A stretch of DNA of 57,186 nt. Origin: an uncultured Lachnospiraceae bacterium. GTDB lineage: Bacteria; Bacillota; Clostridia; Lachnospirales; Lachnospiraceae. The notes under the pieces were generated by a model. That model ran no database searches. It saw only the letters and a list, made by a program, of their open reading frames with translations, and was not told the origin of the DNA. The translations under genes and the position numbers were made by a program. Positions within the stretch are counted from its first letter, which is position 1. Every line of letters begins with the position of its first letter. Shown here piece by piece: positions 1 through 9,216 of this stretch. Location: NCBI GenBank assembly GCA_937950565.1, contig CALFCS010000103.1, positions 1-57,186 on the forward strand. The letters are read 5' to 3'.

Positions 1-598
1 TATTGGGAACAATCCCGCAAGTGGAAGCAGTTATATTTCTCTGGCTGATATGAAGTCCATGTTCATCACTGATCATATGTATGAACTTCACAAAATTATC
101 GTAATTATCCAGCGGCTCTCCTGTCCCCATCACAACGATATTAGACACTCTCTCCCCGGTAATCTTCTGGATATGATAAATCTGTCTTAGCATCTCCGAA
201 ACCTTCAGATTACGTTCCAGCCCATCCAGAGTAGATGCGCAGAAACGACATCCCATCCGGCACCCCACCTGGGAAGATATGCAGACAGAATTTCCATAAT
301 TATATTTCATCAGCACACTTTCAATCCGATTCCCGTCAGATAATTCGAATAAAAATTTTTCCGTCGGATCCACCTTTGATATCTGTCTTGCCACCTGTGT
401 AACCACCGGAATCTCATAAACCTCCGCAAGTCTTTCCCTCAGCTTTTTCGAAAGATTTGTCATCTCCTCGAAGCTTTCCACGCCCTTTTCATGAAGCCAC
501 GAATAAATCTGCCCGGCGCGGTATGCCTTTTCTCCCAGCCCCTCTATTTCTCTGCTTAATTCTTCATAATTGTAAGAAACAATATCTTTTTTACTCAT
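1..598 (-). CDS. rlmN: 23S rRNA (adenine-2503-C2)/tRNA methyltransferase RlmN, 3' end outside window
   Basis: This is the N-terminal 199 codons of a radical-SAM methyltransferase that makes m2A2503 in 23S rRNA and m2A37 in some tRNAs. The radical-SAM cluster motif CRMGCRFC is visible, followed by the family segment VVMGTGEPLDNYDN. The gene runs off the low-coordinate edge of the window, so the remaining catalytic part is unseen. Its ATG overlaps the TGA of rsmB in an ATGA junction, so the two are probably translationally coupled. It is the last visible gene of the murE-priA-def-fmt-rsmB operon, where clostridia commonly carry rlmN ahead of a PP2C phosphatase and a Ser/Thr kinase. Truncation is caused only by the window. 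Confidence 0.96.
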   Translation of the reverse strand, partial: MSKKDIVSYNYEELSREIEGLGEKAYRAGQIYSWLHEKGVESFEEMTNLSKKLRERLAEVYEIPVVTQVARQISKVDPTEKFLFELSDGNRIESVLMKYNYGNSVCISSQVGCRMGCRFCASTLDGLERNLKVSEMLRQIYHIQKITGERVSNIVVMGTGEPLDNYDNFVKFIHMISDEHGLHISQRNITASTCGIVPN

Positions 599-1899
599 GC
601 ATTCTCCTTCTGAAACAAGGCAATATAAAACCCGTCGCCATAGACTCCCCCCGGAAGCATCTGCTCTTCTTTTATCAATGTAAACTCCGGAAATTCCCGG
701 GCAAACCACACAGCATTCTCTTCATTTTCCTCCCGGTGAATCGTACAGGTACTATACAAAAGTTTTCCGCCGGGTTTCACATATTGGTTAACGACTGACA
801 GAATCTCCCTCTGCAGTTTTACAAGCTCTGCTTCCGTCTGCGGTGTCATCTTAAACTTCAAATCCGGTTTTTTCCCCAGAACCCCCAGACCGGAGCAGGG
901 AAGGTCTGCAATCACAATATCCGCTTTCTGAACCGAAGCTTTATCAAATTCCGTCGCATCCTGGCAGACCGCTTCTATATTCGTAAGCCGGCTCCTTGCA
1001 ATATTTTCTTCTACAAGCTCCGTCTTAACCATTGTCAGGTCTCTTGCTTCTATATGTCCGCTCCCTCTTAGTTTTTCCGCAAGATGTAATGCCTTTCCTC
1101 CGGGAGCTGCACACACGTCAATAATATAATCTCCTTCTTCCGGCGACGCCCATTCAGCCACCTGCATAGAGCTTACATCCTGCACATAAAAGCATCCGTC
1201 CTGAAAGCTCTTAAGTCCTGCTATATAATCATAGCCTGCTATATAAAATGCATATGGAACAGAAGGGATTTCCATCACTTTAACCCCTTCTTCTTCTAAC
1301 TTTTCTCTCAACTTCTCCGGCTGAATCTTCTGTGTATTACACCGGATTGCTGTTGGTTTTTCCTTTAAAAATTCTGCTCCCATCCGCGCCACCGTATCCG
1401 CATCATAAATACAGAGCCACTGTTTTACAAGCCACTCCGGAAGGGAGTACATCACAGACAAATAAAGCACGGTATCCTCTTGTGCCGGATAGGAAATCTT
1501 CTCCATATTCCGGGCGATATTTCTTAAAACCCCGTTTACAAATCCTTTCAGATTAATGAATCCTTTCCTTTCTGCAAGTCTGACTGCCTCATTGCATACC
1601 GCACTTGCAGGAACGCTGTCCATATATTTAAGCTGATACACTCCACTTCTCAAAATTGTACGGATAACAGGCTTCATTTTATTTACTTTAACTTTTGAAA
1701 AACAATTGATTATATAATCAATCTCTATCATGCGTTCAAGCGTGCCGTTTACTACTCTTGTAATAAACGCACGCTCCTTTTTTTCCAGATACTGATATTT
1801 ATCCAGAACATTTTTAAGGGCAATATGGCTATACTCACCGTCCCTGGTAATCAAAAGAAGGGTTTCCAGCACAATCTCCCGTCCAGTTATTTCTGCCAT
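595..1899 (-). CDS. rsmB: 16S rRNA (cytosine-967-C5)-methyltransferase RsmB
   Basis: RsmB (Sun/Fmu) methylates C967 of 16S rRNA with SAM. The 434-residue protein has the usual two-part build. Residues about 1-140 are the NusB-like RNA-binding domain, and the rest is the Rossmann methyltransferase with the SAM loop DVCAAPGGKA. The catalytic motifs are DLPCSGLG and STCTIHREENE, whose two cysteines are the release and nucleophile residues of the m5C family. A GGAGAG ribosome binding site precedes the ATG. The gene sits 20 bases after the metallopeptidase gene and overlaps rlmN by four bases. Length and motifs are normal for the family. Confidence 0.96.
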   Translation of the reverse strand: MAEITGREIVLETLLLITRDGEYSHIALKNVLDKYQYLEKKERAFITRVVNGTLERMIEIDYIINCFSKVKVNKMKPVIRTILRSGVYQLKYMDSVPASAVCNEAVRLAERKGFINLKGFVNGVLRNIARNMEKISYPAQEDTVLYLSVMYSLPEWLVKQWLCIYDADTVARMGAEFLKEKPTAIRCNTQKIQPEKLREKLEEEGVKVMEIPSVPYAFYIAGYDYIAGLKSFQDGCFYVQDVSSMQVAEWASPEEGDYIIDVCAAPGGKALHLAEKLRGSGHIEARDLTMVKTELVEENIARSRLTNIEAVCQDATEFDKASVQKADIVIADLPCSGLGVLGKKPDLKFKMTPQTEAELVKLQREILSVVNQYVKPGGKLLYSTCTIHREENEENAVWFAREFPEFTLIKEEQMLPGGVYGDGFYIALFQKENA

Positions 1900-1919
1900 T
1901 CTCTTTCTCTCCGTGTCTC

Positions 1920-2630
1920 TTAATCGTTTCTTCTTCCGCCTGTAAGAAGTATAATACGCAAAAGCTGCAAAATAGCAGAAGCTGCACCTGCCACATAAGT
2001 AAGTGCCGCAGCCTTTAACACCTTACGGGTACCGGCAACCTCTTCCGGATAAAGCATTCCGGTTTCCCCCAGAATCTTGATTGCCCTTCCGGATGCATTA
2101 AACTCTACCGGAAGTGTCACGATCTGAAAAAGCACCGCCAGTGAAAATGCCAGAATCCCAATATTGATAAGCAGCATGGATGAACCGGAATGAAAAAATA
2201 ATCCGATAATAATAAGCGGCCATGCTATGGTGCTGCCAAAATTAGCAACCGGCACAAGGGCCCCTCGAATCTTCAGCGGTGCATACCCAACCTGGTGTTG
2301 GATCGCATGCCCGCACTCATGAGCCGCCACTCCCATCGCCGCAACCGAAGTCTGGCTGTAAGTCGCATCCGAAAGCCTTAAAACTTTACTTCGCGGATCA
2401 TAATGGTCTGTCAGATTTCCGGATACCCGCTCCACGCGCACATCATAAATACCCGCCCGGTGAAGAATCTGTTCTGCCGCTTCTCTTCCGGTCATGCCGG
2501 AATGATTCCGTACTTTTGCATATTTATTGAATGTAGAATTCATGCCTGCTGATGCGGCCATGCATAAAACAACACCGATCAATACAAGAAAATACGTTGG
2601 ATCAATGCCAAAACCCATTGGATAAAACAT
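1920..2630 (-). CDS. YugP-like membrane zinc metallopeptidase
   Basis: A 236-residue protein of the Zn_peptidase_2 (YugP) family. An N-terminal membrane segment (about residues 8-28) is followed by a soluble region with the zinc motif HECGHAIQH (about residue 105). Two or three hydrophobic segments fill the C-terminal half, so the active site probably lies close to the membrane. The physiological substrate of the family is not established. An AGGAGG ribosome binding site eight bases before the ATG sets the start. Its place between fmt and rsmB in a translation and envelope operon is a common clostridial arrangement and suggests constitutive expression rather than a dedicated partner. Confidence 0.9.
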   Translation of the reverse strand: MFYPMGFGIDPTYFLVLIGVVLCMAASAGMNSTFNKYAKVRNHSGMTGREAAEQILHRAGIYDVRVERVSGNLTDHYDPRSKVLRLSDATYSQTSVAAMGVAAHECGHAIQHQVGYAPLKIRGALVPVANFGSTIAWPLIIIGLFFHSGSSMLLINIGILAFSLAVLFQIVTLPVEFNASGRAIKILGETGMLYPEEVAGTRKVLKAAALTYVAGAASAILQLLRIILLTGGRRND

Positions 2631-2643
2631 CCTTTATTCCTCC

Positions 2644-3585
2644 TTAACATTTTTTCAGAATCTCTCCTGTTTCAACCCTGTAACCTCTTAAGAATGCTCC
2701 TGCATCCATTCTCTTTTTCCCGGGAATCTGAAGCTCTGTAACCTTCAAAAGTCCCTGTCCGGTCTGTACAAAAAAACCATCCTTCTCCACACAGACCACC
2801 GTTCCGGGAGCAGCTGCTCCATTTTCCCCGTCTTTACAGACATCTGCCTTCCAGATCTTCATAACCTTTCCATCCCAGTCAGTATATGTGCCGGGCCACG
2901 GATTCAGTCCACGGATCAGACGTTCAATTGTCTCCGCCGATGTCGTCCAGTCAATATTTCCAAGACTCTTATCAAGCATACGTGCATATTCGGTTGGGCT
3001 TTCCCCTTGCTTTTTCGGAGTCACCTCGCCTTTTTCCAATGCTTCCAGAGTCTTCACACAAAGCCGGGCGCCTTCCTCTGCAATCTTATCGTGCAGGCTT
3101 CCGCCCGTCTCCTTCTCATCCAGCACAACCTCTTTCTCAAGAAGGATATCTCCGGTATCCAGTCCCTCGTCCATCTGCATGGTCGTAACTCCTGACACCT
3201 TTTCTCCATTTATAACCGCCCACTGAATCGGCGCCGCTCCCCGGTACTTCGGAAGTAAGGAAGCATGCACGTTTACGCATCCATAAGGCGTCATCTCCAG
3301 GATTTCTTTTGGAAGAATCTGACCAAATGCAATCACAACAACCACATCCGCGTCATATTTTTTCAATACTTCTATACATTCCGGTTCCCGGATTCTTTTT
3401 GGCTGATATACCGGAATATTCCTGGAAAGCGCCGCCTCTTTTACAGGCGTGTACTGCATTTTTCCGCCTCTTCCTTTCGGTTTATCCGGCTGCGTCACAG
3501 CCAGCAGCACTTCATGCCCGGTATCTGCCAGTGCATGGAGTGTTCCCACTGCAATATCCGGTGTTCCCATAAATATCACTTTCAT
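2644..3585 (-). CDS. fmt: Methionyl-tRNA formyltransferase
   Basis: Fmt formylates initiator Met-tRNA using 10-formyltetrahydrofolate. The 313 residues show the N-terminal formyltransferase fold beginning MKVIFMGTPDIA, the folate and catalytic region VNVHASLLPKYRGAAPIQ, and the C-terminal tRNA-binding domain with LIRGLNPWPG. The ATG abuts the TAG of def with no gap, so translation is likely coupled to the deformylase that later removes the formyl group. Length is typical. Nothing is missing. Confidence 0.97.
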   Translation of the reverse strand: MKVIFMGTPDIAVGTLHALADTGHEVLLAVTQPDKPKGRGGKMQYTPVKEAALSRNIPVYQPKRIREPECIEVLKKYDADVVVVIAFGQILPKEILEMTPYGCVNVHASLLPKYRGAAPIQWAVINGEKVSGVTTMQMDEGLDTGDILLEKEVVLDEKETGGSLHDKIAEEGARLCVKTLEALEKGEVTPKKQGESPTEYARMLDKSLGNIDWTTSAETIERLIRGLNPWPGTYTDWDGKVMKIWKADVCKDGENGAAAPGTVVCVEKDGFFVQTGQGLLKVTELQIPGKKRMDAGAFLRGYRVETGEILKKC

Positions 3586-4059
3586 CTATTCTTCACCGCC
3601 CATTTCCACATCATGGATTCCGCCTTCTGCAAGTTCTACATATACTTTTCCGTCCAGATGATCAATCTCATGACAAAATGCACGCGCAAGCAGCTCTTCC
3701 CCTTCCAGCTCGATTTCCTCCATATTCTCATCCAGCGCTTTTACCTTTACATAGTTCGGTCTTGTCACGATTCCGGACTTTCCCGGAACACTTAAGCATC
3801 CTTCCTCCCCGGTCTGCTCCCCTGCTGTTTCCACAATTTCTGGATTCACAAGGATAATCGGGCCTTCCCCGACATCAATTACTACGATTCTTTTCAAAAT
3901 CCCAACCTGAGGCGCGGCAAGACCTACCCCTCCGGCTTCGTACATCGTATCCAACATATCTTCAATCAAAATCTTTGTACGAAGCGTCATCTTCGTTACT
4001 TCTTTACAGCTTTTTGTCAGCACTTCATCTCCAAGCACCCTGATTCTTCTGATTGCCAT
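3586..4059 (-). CDS. def: Peptide deformylase
   Basis: Removes the N-formyl group from nascent proteins. All three metal and active-site motifs are present in the 157-residue protein: GVGLAAPQVG, EGCLSVPG (cysteine metal ligand) and HEIDHLDG (two histidine ligands and the catalytic glutamate). The length fits the shorter type 1 enzymes. A GGAGGAG ribosome binding site lies before the ATG. It sits directly between priA and fmt, the usual def-fmt pairing. Confidence 0.97.
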   Translation of the reverse strand: MAIRRIRVLGDEVLTKSCKEVTKMTLRTKILIEDMLDTMYEAGGVGLAAPQVGILKRIVVIDVGEGPIILVNPEIVETAGEQTGEEGCLSVPGKSGIVTRPNYVKVKALDENMEEIELEGEELLARAFCHEIDHLDGKVYVELAEGGIHDVEMGGEE

Positions 4060-4084
4060 AATGCTCCTCCATTATTATTGTTTT

Positions 4085-6313
4085 CTAAAATATATTCATG
4101 GGATTAAAATCAAACTGTATCTTCAGTCTGTCAAATCCCTTATTTATCTCAATATATTGCTCCATACAGTTTTTTACCGCTGTCAGGCAAGAATATTCCC
4201 TGCATTTTAAATAAATGACTCTGCGGTACACATCATTTACTTTTCCCACATAAGGGCTTGCAGGGCCGATAATCTGAATCTTCTTTTCTTTATCTGCACG
4301 GATGGCAAACTCTTTCAGATATCCGACCGCCTTTTCGAGAATTTTCTCTTCTTCCCCGGATACAAGAACAGCAAGAAGCTCTGATACGGGCGGGTATTCC
4401 ATCAGCTCTCTGTAATTCATTTCCTTTTCGTAAAAACCTTCGTAGTCCTGCTTTGCCGCCATTTCAATACTATAATGCTGTGGACTGTAAGTCTGAATGA
4501 CCACTTCTCCCGCAGTGCTTCCACGCCCTGCTCTTCCCGCAGCCTGAGCAAGAAGTGCAAAAGTCCTTTCTCCCGAACGGTAATCATTACTGTAAAGCGA
4601 CATATCTGCTGCCAGCACTCCCACCAGAGTTACATTCGGAAAATCATGTCCCTTTACAATCATCTGCGTTCCAATCAGAATGTCTGCCTCGCCGCTTGCA
4701 AATGCAGACAGTATCTTCTCATGCCCTTCTTTACTTCGCGTTGTATCCATATCCATACGCAGCACCTTCGCTTCCGGAAACTCCCGTTTTACAAGCTCTT
4801 CGATTGCTTCCGTACCTGCCCGGAATCCTCCTATATAAGAAGAATGACAAGATGGGCAGATTTGTATCGTTTTCTGCTCGTAGCCACAATAATGGCAGAT
4901 AAGTTTCCCATTTTTGTGCGCACTTAACGATACATCGCAATGAGGACATTTTACTACATATCCACAGGATCTGCAAGAAACGAATCCCGCATATCCCCGC
5001 CGGTTCAGAAACAGCATCGTCTGCTGCCCTTTCTTCAACCTGTCTTCTATCAGCTCCCTTAACCGGTCACTGAGGATAGAACGATTGCCTTTCTTTAGTT
5101 CTTCCCGCATATCGACCGTATATACCTTCGGAAGAGATTGTTTTGTTGGCCGCCTTGTAAGCCGGAGCATCTCATACTCCCCTTTCTGGCAGCGGTAGAA
5201 TGCCTCCAGGGACGGAGTCGCAGAGCCAAATACGACGCTTGCGCCTTCCAGATGTGCCCGCATAACCGCCGTCTCCCTTGCATGGTAACGGGGTACCTGC
5301 TCGCTTTTATAGGTCATCTCATGCTCTTCATCGATCACGATCAGTCCCAGCTTCGCAAATGGTGTAAACAGTGCAGAACGCGGGCCAATCATAACATCGA
5401 CCTCCCCACGCTTTACCCGCTCTATCTGGTCAGAGCGCTCACCTGCGGAAAGTCTGGAATTTAAAATCGACACACGGTCACCGAACCTCCCGTAAAACCG
5501 TAAAACCGTCTGATAAGTAAGTGCAATCTCCGGAATCAGGACAATCGCCTGCTTACCCTTCGACACTACGTAATCAATCATTTCCATATAAACTTCTGTC
5601 TTCCCGCTCCCGGTCACTCCATAAAGAAGATAAGTCTTGTAATTTTCATCCCTGTAATCCCGACAGAATGTCTCCACTGCCTGCCTCTGTTCTTCTGTAT
5701 AAGAAAATACTGTCCTTTCCTTTTTTCTGTATTTTACCGGATTCCGGAAGGTCTCTTCTGTCTCGACCTGTAATACTCCCTGCTCCGCAAGCGCCCGTAT
5801 CACGGAAGCCGTGACATTCAGCTTTTTCGTAATCAGTTCATATTCCTGCTCCGGCTGCTCGAGAAGCCCGGCAAGGAGTCTTGCCCTTGCCTTCTGATTC
5901 TTATGCAGATAAATATCCAGCTGCTTCTTTCCTTCCTCCTCACTAAAGAGAAGCCGTATCCGCCTCTTCTTCATGGGATTCCCCTTTTTCTTAATCGGCA
6001 GAACAGTCCGAAGAGACTGGATCATTGTGCCTCCATAGCTTTCTTTCATCCATGCCGCAAGCTCCACAAGCTTTGATTCAATCGGTCGTCTTCCTTCCGG
6101 TACCCTGAACACCGGTTTTATCTTTTCTTTTGGATATTCTGGATTTTCCAGAAATCCAATCACATACCCGCTTGTTTCCCGGTTTCCTCTTCCAAACGGT
6201 ACGATCACTTCCGAGCCAATCTGAATCCTTCCCTCCAGTTCACGGGGAACGCTGTATTCAAAAACCTTATCCAGCCTTTCATGTGTAATATCTATAATAA
6301 TCTCAGCGTACAT
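4085..6313 (-). CDS. priA: Primosomal replication restart helicase PriA
   Basis: PriA recognises stalled forks, reloads the replicative helicase and unwinds DNA 3' to 5'. The 742 residues contain the N-terminal 3'-OH-binding domain and the Walker A motif GVTGSGKT (residues 232-239). The Walker B/DEAH-like IDEEH comes next, followed by the zinc-binding cluster made of the CRSCG, CPHC, CHYCG and CPSC pairs. The helicase C-terminal motif AGRAGRG is also present. The start has a GAAGGG site and lies one base after the murE stop, so the two are tightly coupled. Length matches the family. Confidence 0.97.
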   Translation of the reverse strand: MYAEIIIDITHERLDKVFEYSVPRELEGRIQIGSEVIVPFGRGNRETSGYVIGFLENPEYPKEKIKPVFRVPEGRRPIESKLVELAAWMKESYGGTMIQSLRTVLPIKKKGNPMKKRRIRLLFSEEEGKKQLDIYLHKNQKARARLLAGLLEQPEQEYELITKKLNVTASVIRALAEQGVLQVETEETFRNPVKYRKKERTVFSYTEEQRQAVETFCRDYRDENYKTYLLYGVTGSGKTEVYMEMIDYVVSKGKQAIVLIPEIALTYQTVLRFYGRFGDRVSILNSRLSAGERSDQIERVKRGEVDVMIGPRSALFTPFAKLGLIVIDEEHEMTYKSEQVPRYHARETAVMRAHLEGASVVFGSATPSLEAFYRCQKGEYEMLRLTRRPTKQSLPKVYTVDMREELKKGNRSILSDRLRELIEDRLKKGQQTMLFLNRRGYAGFVSCRSCGYVVKCPHCDVSLSAHKNGKLICHYCGYEQKTIQICPSCHSSYIGGFRAGTEAIEELVKREFPEAKVLRMDMDTTRSKEGHEKILSAFASGEADILIGTQMIVKGHDFPNVTLVGVLAADMSLYSNDYRSGERTFALLAQAAGRAGRGSTAGEVVIQTYSPQHYSIEMAAKQDYEGFYEKEMNYRELMEYPPVSELLAVLVSGEEEKILEKAVGYLKEFAIRADKEKKIQIIGPASPYVGKVNDVYRRVIYLKCREYSCLTAVKNCMEQYIEINKGFDRLKIQFDFNPMNIF

Positions 6314-6314
6314 G

Positions 6315-7778
6315 CTATCCCTTCAACTCTTCCAGAACTTCTTTGATTAACACACGTTCATCCATATCATATTTCACACCTTTAATCTCCTGGTATGTCT
6401 CATGTCCTTTTCCGGCAAGCACAATGACATCTCCAGGGCGCCCATTTGCAATTGCATATTTAATTGCTTCTTTTCTGTCACAGACAGCAATATACTCCCC
6501 ATCCGTCTTCTCTATACCGGTAATAATATCGTCAATAATCGCCTGAGGTTCTTCAAATCTCGGATTATCTGATGTGATGATCGTAAAGTCTGATAATCTT
6601 CCTGACACTTCACCCATCTCATAACGTCTTGTTCTGGAACGGTTGCCGCCGCAGCCAAACACGGTTACAATACGTCCCGGGTTATAATCTCTCAACGTAT
6701 GAAGGAGACTTTCGAGTGACATGGCATTATGTGCATAATCAATCATCAAAGTGAAATCATCGGACACCTTTACCATCTCAATACGCCCCTTCACCTTTGC
6801 TGTCTTTAAAGCTTTTTTAATATTTTCCACCGGAACATCAAAATGCCGGCAGACAGCAATCGCGGTCAGCGAATTATAAACACTAAATTCGCCCGGGATA
6901 TCAATTTCCACATCAAAGTCCATAAGTCCCGTCACATGATATTTCACTCCCAGGTATCCGGGCGCTGATATATGTTCCACCTGCACTGCCCTGAGATCTG
7001 CATTTTCTGAAAATCCAAAAGTCTCAGTCTTACAGGTGGCTTCCCGGAACACGTCCCCAAACCACTGGTCATCAATATTGGCAATTCCTGTTTTACACTG
7101 CTTGAACAAAAGACCCTTACATCGTTTATAATCTTCAAAATCCTTATGCTCATTCGGTCCGATATGATCCTCTCCAAGGTTCGTAAAAATACCGATTTCA
7201 AATGGAATGCCTGCTGTTCTGTGAAGCATCAGCCCCTGGGAAGACACTTCCATAACAACACTGTCACATCCTGCCTCTACCATCCGTGCAAAGTATTCAT
7301 GTATCGTATAAGATTCTGGTGTCGTATTATTTGCCGGAATCGTCTCTTCTCCGATAATTGCCTCAATTGTTCCAATCAGCCCCACCTTATGTCCTACCCC
7401 TTCTAAGATAGATTTTACCATATAGGTAGTCGTCGTCTTTCCCTTTGTCCCGGTAATACCAATCACTTTCAGTTTCTCCGCCGGGTAACCAAAATAAGCA
7501 GCCGAAGCAAGTGCCAGCCCATAACGGGTATCGGAAACGCGGATAACCGTAAGTCCTTCGGGCGCTTCCACGTCCTTTTCCACGATTACTGCCGCAGCGC
7601 CCCGCTCTGCCACCTCTGTCACGTAGCTGTGTCCGTCAGACACCGCTCCTTCAATACATACAAATACACTGCCTTCTTCCACTTTGCGTGAATCATTAAT
7701 CAACGTCGTAATTTCAATATCATCACTTCCCTGAACGACCTCATATTCAAGACGTTCCAGTAACTGTGTTAACTTCAT
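6315..7778 (-). CDS. murE: UDP-MurNAc-L-Ala-D-Glu:meso-diaminopimelate ligase
   Basis: Adds the third residue of the peptidoglycan stem peptide in an ATP-dependent step. The P-loop GITGTKGKTT is at residues 107-116. The substrate motif DNPR is at residues 404-407; this form marks meso-diaminopimelate rather than lysine enzymes. I place the start at the ATG seven bases after AGGAGG, giving 487 residues that begin MKLTQLLERL; a frame-open ATG 24 bases upstream lies before that ribosome binding site. Divergent from pepT, it heads the operon that continues to rlmN. Confidence 0.96.
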   Translation of the reverse strand: MKLTQLLERLEYEVVQGSDDIEITTLINDSRKVEEGSVFVCIEGAVSDGHSYVTEVAERGAAAVIVEKDVEAPEGLTVIRVSDTRYGLALASAAYFGYPAEKLKVIGITGTKGKTTTTYMVKSILEGVGHKVGLIGTIEAIIGEETIPANNTTPESYTIHEYFARMVEAGCDSVVMEVSSQGLMLHRTAGIPFEIGIFTNLGEDHIGPNEHKDFEDYKRCKGLLFKQCKTGIANIDDQWFGDVFREATCKTETFGFSENADLRAVQVEHISAPGYLGVKYHVTGLMDFDVEIDIPGEFSVYNSLTAIAVCRHFDVPVENIKKALKTAKVKGRIEMVKVSDDFTLMIDYAHNAMSLESLLHTLRDYNPGRIVTVFGCGGNRSRTRRYEMGEVSGRLSDFTIITSDNPRFEEPQAIIDDIITGIEKTDGEYIAVCDRKEAIKYAIANGRPGDVIVLAGKGHETYQEIKGVKYDMDERVLIKEVLEELKG

Positions 7779-7854
7779 ATAACTGCCTCCTGTTATGCTC
7801 ACACGGATTCTCCTGTCTACACGGTCCCCGGAGCACTTTTCTGTTTATTTTTTT

Positions 7855-7883
7855 ATTATATCATCTTTTTTTGATAGCGGAAA
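7855..7883 (-). promoter_or_regulatory. Predicted sigma-A promoter of the murE operon
   Basis: On the minus strand a perfect TATAAT (7855-7860) is preceded by TGA, giving the extended form TGnTATAAT. A weak TTTCCG -35 lies 17 bases further upstream (7878-7883). The start of transcription would be near 7848, leaving a leader of about 70 bases before murE. It lies back to back with the pepT promoter. This is a pattern match only. Confidence 0.55.
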
Positions 7884-7902
7884 GGATTATCTATGATATA
7901 AT
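7871..7902 (+). promoter_or_regulatory. Predicted promoter of pepT
   Basis: TTGATA (7871-7876) and a perfect TATAAT (7897-7902) preceded by TGA form an extended -10 promoter. The 20-base spacing is long for sigma-A, but the extended -10 may compensate. The AAGGAG ribosome binding site and ATG of pepT follow within 45 bases. The -35 element lies within six bases of that of the divergent murE promoter. Confidence 0.55.
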
Positions 7903-7941
7903 AGGAACAGGAAAAACAGATTATGAAAAGGAGAGTGTAGT

Positions 7942-9159
7942 ATGAAAACTTATGAAAGATTATTGAAGTATGTTGTTGTCCGTACTCCGAGCGACGAGAA
8001 CAGCGGCACAATTCCCTCCTCACAGTGTCAGTTTGATCTGGCAAGACTTCTTGAGAAGGAAATGAAAGAACTGGGGCTCACAGATGTCTATCTTTCCGAC
8101 CAATGTTATTTATACGGAAAGCTTCCTGCAACAAAAGGCTATGAGGACAAGCCTGCCATTGGTTTCGTTGCACATATGGATACGGTAGCTGATTTCTGTG
8201 ACAGAGAGATTCATCCGATTGTCACTGAAAATTATGACGGCAAGGACCTCGTTCTTGGCGACAGCGGACGCGTTTTAAGTGTTGAAACCTTCCCTCACCT
8301 GGCCGGCTTGAAAGGGCAGACTCTCATTACCGCCGACGGAAATACAATTCTCGGTGCAGATAACAAGGCTGGAATCGCTGAAATTCTTACCGCCGTAGAA
8401 CGGCTCCAGGAAGAAAATATTCCACATGGCCCTGTATGTGTTGCCTTCACTCCGGATGAAGAAATCGGAACCGGAGCGGCACATTTCGACGTCGAAAGAT
8501 TCGGTGCACAGTATGGCTACACTTTGGATAGTGAGACAGAAGGTGAGATTCAATACGAGAATTTCAACGCCTGCAAAGCCCAGTTTGATATTACAGGCTT
8601 CGGTGTACATCCGGGTTCCGCAAAAGGAACTATGATAAATGCTGCATTGATCGCCATGGAAATTAACAATATGCTTCCGGGAATGGAAACACCGCGCACA
8701 ACAGAAGAATATGAAGGCTTCTACCACCTGGTCAGCATGTCCGGAGATGTGGCAAAAGCTGAGCTTAATTATATTGTCCGCGACCATGACTCCCACTTTT
8801 TTGAAGCACGCAAGAATACGCTTCGCCTGATTGAAAAGACACTGAATGAGAAATGGGGCGAAGGCACCGTAAAGCTTACCCTCACCGACCAGTATAAAAA
8901 TATGGCTGAGATTATCTCCGGCTGTATGCATCTGATTGAAAATGGTAAAAAAGCATGTGAGCTTGCCGGCATGACTCCGGCCGTTCTCCCAATCCGGGGC
9001 GGCACTGACGGATGCCAGCTCAGCTTCAAAGGCCTTCCGTGTCCAAACTTCGGCGCCGGCGGCCATGCTTATCATGGACCTTACGAGCATATCACTGCAG
9101 AGGCAATGGAGAAAAATGCTGCCATGATTATTGAACTTCTGAAATTATATGCACAATAA
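7942..9159 (+). CDS. pepT: Peptidase T (tripeptidase)
   Basis: A cytoplasmic zinc aminopeptidase of the M20 family that releases the N-terminal residue from tripeptides. The 405-residue protein has the first metal-binding motif GFVAHMDTV, the bridging-aspartate segment ILGADNKAG, the catalytic glutamates in FTPDEEIGTG, and the late histidine motif in GGHAYHGPYE. An AAGGAG site precedes the ATG. It is alone on the plus strand, with its own promoter and a shared terminator after it, so it is most likely monocistronic. Length is typical of PepT. Confidence 0.96.
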   Translation: MKTYERLLKYVVVRTPSDENSGTIPSSQCQFDLARLLEKEMKELGLTDVYLSDQCYLYGKLPATKGYEDKPAIGFVAHMDTVADFCDREIHPIVTENYDGKDLVLGDSGRVLSVETFPHLAGLKGQTLITADGNTILGADNKAGIAEILTAVERLQEENIPHGPVCVAFTPDEEIGTGAAHFDVERFGAQYGYTLDSETEGEIQYENFNACKAQFDITGFGVHPGSAKGTMINAALIAMEINNMLPGMETPRTTEEYEGFYHLVSMSGDVAKAELNYIVRDHDSHFFEARKNTLRLIEKTLNEKWGEGTVKLTLTDQYKNMAEIISGCMHLIENGKKACELAGMTPAVLPIRGGTDGCQLSFKGLPCPNFGAGGHAYHGPYEHITAEAMEKNAAMIIELLKLYAQ

Positions 9160-9171
9160 ATATCGCATTAT

Positions 9172-9209
9172 AAAAAGAACAGGCAGCCCCTTTGCTGCCT
9201 GTTCTTTTT
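9172..9209. terminator. Bidirectional rho-independent terminator between pepT and glf
   Basis: A perfect 16-base-pair inverted repeat (9172-9187 with 9194-9209) surrounds the six-base loop CCCTTT. The GC-rich core AGGCAGC/GCTGCCT is flanked by A5 and T5, so a U-tract is available on both strands. It ends pepT from the left and glf from the right, the two genes being convergent and only 57 bases apart. Confidence 0.93.
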
Positions 9210-9216
9210 GTATCTT

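Noticed and set aside
3265..3795. A 176-codon open frame on the plus strand.
   Set aside because: It is antisense to fmt and def, both intact and motif-rich, and lacks any start signal.
8275..9090. A 271-codon open frame on the minus strand.
   Set aside because: It is antisense to pepT, whose motifs are complete, and shows no recognisable domain.
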